A stretch of 64,000 nucleotides of DNA from Rhizobium sp. Q54 (lineage in GTDB: Bacteria > Pseudomonadota > Alphaproteobacteria > Rhizobiales > Xanthobacteraceae). The notes below the pieces were generated by a model. The model was not told where the DNA came from, made no database searches, and was given only the letters and a program-made list of their open reading frames with translations. Made by a program: the position numbers and the translations under genes. Below are positions 61,679-64,000 of the stretch, piece by piece. Location: the NCBI GenBank assembly GCA_945861895.1, contig CAMAWF010000007.1, positions 1 to 64,000 on the forward strand, written 5' to 3'. Numbering within the stretch: the stretch's first letter is position 1; each line of letters starts with the position of its first letter.

Positions 61679-62491
61679 ATGCGCCCGCATTACGCCCATG
61701 CCGCGCGACGGCTTGCCTCGGCTGCGCTTGTAGCCGTGCTGGCGCTTTCGCTCGGCGGATGCAAGACCCCCGGCAACTCCGATACGACCGGTTCGATCGG
61801 CAGCCCGGCAGCACCGCGCTCGGACGCGGAATGGCGGCAGCAAGCGGAGCATTGGGGGACACGCTATCGCGCCAATCCAGGGGACGCGGAAGCGGCGATG
61901 CGATACGCCCAGGCGCTGCGCGCCACCGCCCAGCGCGCCCAGGCCGCCGCCGTGCTGGAGCAGGCAACCATCGGCAATCCACAAAACAAGGCGCTGCTCG
62001 GCGCCTATGGGCGTGCGCTCGCCGATATCGGCAGTTATGGCCAGGCGCTCGAAGTGCTGGGCCGCGCGCACACGCCCGACCAGCCGGATTGGCGCATTCT
62101 GTCGGCGCAGGGCGCCGTGCTCGACCAGATGGGGCGCCACGCCGATGCACAGCGGCATTACGCCAGCGCGCTCAAGATGGCGCCCAACGATCCTTCGGTG
62201 CTTTCCAATCTCGGCCTGTCCTATGCGCTCTCCAAGGACCTCAAGCGCGGCGAGGCGACGCTGCGCCGCGCGGTCGGTCAACCGGGAGCCGATTCCAAGG
62301 CGCGGCAGAATCTGGCGCTGGTCGTCGGCCTGCAAGGTCGCTTTCCCGAGGCTGAAGCCATCGCGCGCGCCGATCTGCCGCCCGACGAGGCCGCCGCCAA
62401 TGTCGCCTATCTGCGCCAGATGCTGTCGGAAGAAAACGAGCGGAAAAAACTTGGCCGCGCCGGCAAGCAGGGGCCGCGCGCCGGGACCTGA
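61679..62491 (+). CDS. TPR-repeat lipoprotein (TadD-like)
   Basis: A 270-residue protein with a lipoprotein leader whose lipobox is LSLGGC (Cys at about residue 28). Three or more tetratricopeptide repeats follow (WRILSAQGAVLDQMGRHADAQRHYASAL, SVLSNLGLSYALSKDLKRGEATLRRAV), as in TadD-type proteins of Flp pilus assembly. It probably acts as a scaffold on the periplasmic face of a membrane. No other pilus genes are nearby, so the TadD link is tentative. It is divergent from the M17 gene and convergent with the ATP-grasp gene. Confidence 0.8.
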   Translation: MRPHYAHAARRLASAALVAVLALSLGGCKTPGNSDTTGSIGSPAAPRSDAEWRQQAEHWGTRYRANPGDAEAAMRYAQALRATAQRAQAAAVLEQATIGNPQNKALLGAYGRALADIGSYGQALEVLGRAHTPDQPDWRILSAQGAVLDQMGRHADAQRHYASALKMAPNDPSVLSNLGLSYALSKDLKRGEATLRRAVGQPGADSKARQNLALVVGLQGRFPEAEAIARADLPPDEAAANVAYLRQMLSEENERKKLGRAGKQGPRAGT

Positions 62492-62520
62492 GAGCGCATT
62501 GCCGCTCTGGCAGTTGAAAT

Positions 62521-63546
62521 CTAAATTCCCGCCGATTTCGCCCGGGTGATGCCGAGCGTCAGAATACGATTCAGCAGGGCGGCATAGGCCAGCCCGTCAT
62601 GCTGGGCGGCTTGTGCGAATTCCTCGATCCGGGCAATTTCGGGATTGGGGTTGGCTTCGATGTAATACGGGATGCCGTCGGCGGAGAGGCGGAAATCGAT
62701 GCGCGCATATCCGTCGAGTTCCAGCGTACGGTAGATTCGCTTGGCGGTTTTTTGTATCCGGTCGCGCAGTTGCGGTGTCAGGTCTTTGGCCGGTCCTTGA
62801 ATGATGCCGAGGCGCTCCTGGTACTCGAGATTATGCTTGATCTTTTCCGTGGCGATGCGCCTCGTGCCCTGCGCCATGTTGCCGAATTTCAGCTCCCAGA
62901 CCGGAAAGACGCGCAGCCTCTCATTGCCGAGCAGGCCGACATAGAGTTCGCGGCCCTCGATATATTGCTCCGCGATCGCGGCGGTGCCGATCCGCTCGTG
63001 GATGAAGGCGACCCGTTCGGCCAGTTTCTCGTCGCTATCGACCACGGAGGCCTGCGCGATCCCGATTGAGGCGTCCTCGTTCAAGCTTTTGACGATGAGC
63101 GGCAGATTGAGCCGCGTGGGGCGCCGGATCTCGCGCCGCATCGGGAAAACCGCGAATGCCGGCAGCGGGATGCGGTGATAAGCCAGCAATTTCTTCGACA
63201 GGTCCTTGCCGCGGGCAAGCATGAGGCCGCGCGGGTTGCAGCCGGTATAGGGAATCCGCAGCAGCTCGAGATAGCTGGCGACGTTTTGATCGTAGACCGC
63301 CTCGCCGTGAAATTCTTCCAGCAGATTGAAAACGACATCCGGTTTCCAGTTTTCGATTTCATCGCGGATCGGCTTGAGCTCGTGCTGCACGCCGAGCGGG
63401 CACACGTCGTGGCCGCTGGAACGCAGCGTGCTCACCACGTCGTATTCGGTTTTCCAGGTGTGGATGTCCTCCTCGCTGCGCCCCTTGAGCGAATCCGGGG
63501 GCACCAGGTCCGGATGCACCAGCACCAGAACACGAAGACGCTTCAT
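62521..63546 (-). CDS. ATP-grasp enzyme, D-Ala-D-Ala-ligase-like
   Basis: A 341-residue ATP-grasp protein. LVLVHPDLVPPDSL begins the first domain, LIVKSLNEDASIGIAQASVV is the ATP-binding part, and the C-terminal DYARIDFRLSADGIPYYIEANPNPEIA (read as LDGYARIDFRL...) carries the metal-binding Glu/Asn residues. D-alanine-D-alanine ligases share this fold, but it is not in a mur cluster and does not closely match Ddl in its first 100 residues, so it may join other amino or carboxylic acids. It lies 13 bp after an unidentified gene on the same strand, probably in an operon. Confidence 0.8.
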   Translation of the reverse strand: MKRLRVLVLVHPDLVPPDSLKGRSEEDIHTWKTEYDVVSTLRSSGHDVCPLGVQHELKPIRDEIENWKPDVVFNLLEEFHGEAVYDQNVASYLELLRIPYTGCNPRGLMLARGKDLSKKLLAYHRIPLPAFAVFPMRREIRRPTRLNLPLIVKSLNEDASIGIAQASVVDSDEKLAERVAFIHERIGTAAIAEQYIEGRELYVGLLGNERLRVFPVWELKFGNMAQGTRRIATEKIKHNLEYQERLGIIQGPAKDLTPQLRDRIQKTAKRIYRTLELDGYARIDFRLSADGIPYYIEANPNPEIARIEEFAQAAQHDGLAYAALLNRILTLGITRAKSAGI

Positions 63547-63559
63547 GGGACGAACCGCC

Positions 63560-64000
63560 TCATAGCGCGAACCATTGCCGCCGCGACGGGCGGTAAAGCG
63601 AATGCACGGTCTTGACCGTGACCAAAAGGGTGAAGTCGTTGAGCAGTCGCCGTCCGGGTCCGGCGGCCCTGAGATCCAATTCGCGGCACCGTTTCATCAT
63701 ATCGTCGAGCACCGCTTCCAGCGTCAGCCGGTATTCGCCGGTCCAGCGCGAAACTGTCTGCCGGATTTTTGCGCGATTGCGCCGGATGAAGGCGGCAGCG
63801 GCCGGCGAGCGGCGATGCCTTGGATCGCCGGAAAATATCCGCTGAAGTTCTTTGTCATAGGCTTTCGGCGCGTCGATCTCGTAATGCGCCTGTTTCTTTT
63901 TATAATATTCCGCCAGCGTGTAGTTGAGCCGGCGCAGCGGATCGACTTGCAGCCGGCGCGACAGCAGCGGCCGTTCCGCCGCGATCTTCGCCATGAGTTC
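63560..64000 (-). CDS. Unidentified conserved-looking protein, 5' part off the window
   Basis: The frame is open to the right edge, so only the C-terminal 146 or so residues are seen; an ATG at 63994 might be internal. I do not recognise the family. The visible part is basic and soluble, with helices (LRRLNYTLAEYYKKKQ), SGDPRHRRSPAAAAFIRR, a region LTLEAVLDDMMKRCRELDL and an end rich in hydrophobic residues (LLNDFTLLVTVKTVHSLYR). No signal peptide or membrane helix is visible in this part. It ends 13 bp before the ATP-grasp gene on the same strand, so the two probably work together. Confidence 0.6.
   Translation of the reverse strand, partial: ELMAKIAAERPLLSRRLQVDPLRRLNYTLAEYYKKKQAHYEIDAPKAYDKELQRIFSGDPRHRRSPAAAAFIRRNRAKIRQTVSRWTGEYRLTLEAVLDDMMKRCRELDLRAAGPGRRLLNDFTLLVTVKTVHSLYRPSRRQWFAL

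Noticed and set aside
1-64000. CRISPR arrays, tRNA genes, rRNA genes, prophage or integrative element.
   Set aside because: No regularly spaced repeats, no tRNA-like cloverleaf in the short gaps, and no integrase, phage or transposase genes were recognised.

Overview
The window is dense, high-GC chromosomal DNA with about 55 protein genes, short intergenic gaps (none over 300 bp) and no rRNA, tRNA, CRISPR array, prophage or insertion sequence that I can recognise. Three things point to an alphaproteobacterium of the order Hyphomicrobiales (Rhizobiales), probably near the Bradyrhizobium/Xanthobacteraceae lineages: the chvI-chvG-hprK-EIIA-HPr-ahcY chain facing pckA, the cycM/kdsB/pheA cluster, and the families of palindromic repeats scattered between and inside genes. 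I infer the order from gene content and arrangement; the genus is not determined.

Layout. 1-6 kb: the end of an ion-channel gene, an aminotransferase, a MetE-like methyltransferase, an acyl-CoA dehydrogenase, a DMT exporter and a beta-keto acid cleavage enzyme. 6-12.9 kb: a K+/H+ antiporter, a DUF6580-like membrane protein beside a leaderless BtuF-like protein, and a GMC oxidoreductase between two TauE/SafE permeases. 12.8-18.7 kb: an AceE-like thiamine enzyme, an FAH-family hydrolase, the murein endopeptidase MepA, an L,D-transpeptidase and a cupredoxin. 18.7-22.9 kb: a MazE/MazF-type toxin-antitoxin pair, lepA and a GT39-like glycosyltransferase.

22.9-31.2 kb is the most recognisable block: ahcY, HPr, EIIA-Man, short HprK, sensor kinase ChvG and regulator ChvI on the minus strand, with a HugZ-like protein and pckA on the plus strand. 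It joins envelope or acid sensing, an incomplete regulatory phosphotransferase chain and gluconeogenesis. 31.4-41.7 kb: a lytic transglycosylase, an LhgO-like oxidase, two ion-transporter-superfamily permeases around a RidA protein, DNA polymerase I and a membrane acyltransferase. 41.8-51.5 kb: UDP-glucose dehydrogenase, HrpB, a retropepsin-like protease, phosphomannomutase, a flavin monooxygenase, pheA, kdsB and membrane-bound cytochrome c.

51.6-61.6 kb holds two YejA-type binding proteins with yejB, yejE and yejF, facing a leaderless NlpC/P60 enzyme and an M17 aminopeptidase. Together they make a plausible muropeptide or peptide uptake and breakdown locus. The last 2.4 kb carries a TPR lipoprotein, a D-Ala-D-Ala-ligase-like ATP-grasp enzyme and an unidentified gene cut by the window edge.

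I did not find a wholly new system. The best leads are repeats carried in frame inside polA and hrpB, twin palindromes in front of the toxin-antitoxin pair, a Fur-like palindrome in front of the cupredoxin, a palindrome in front of ahcY, and the Yej/NlpC/M17 locus. Start sites were chosen by reading the upstream bases. No database search or alignment was run; family names rest on motif recognition.
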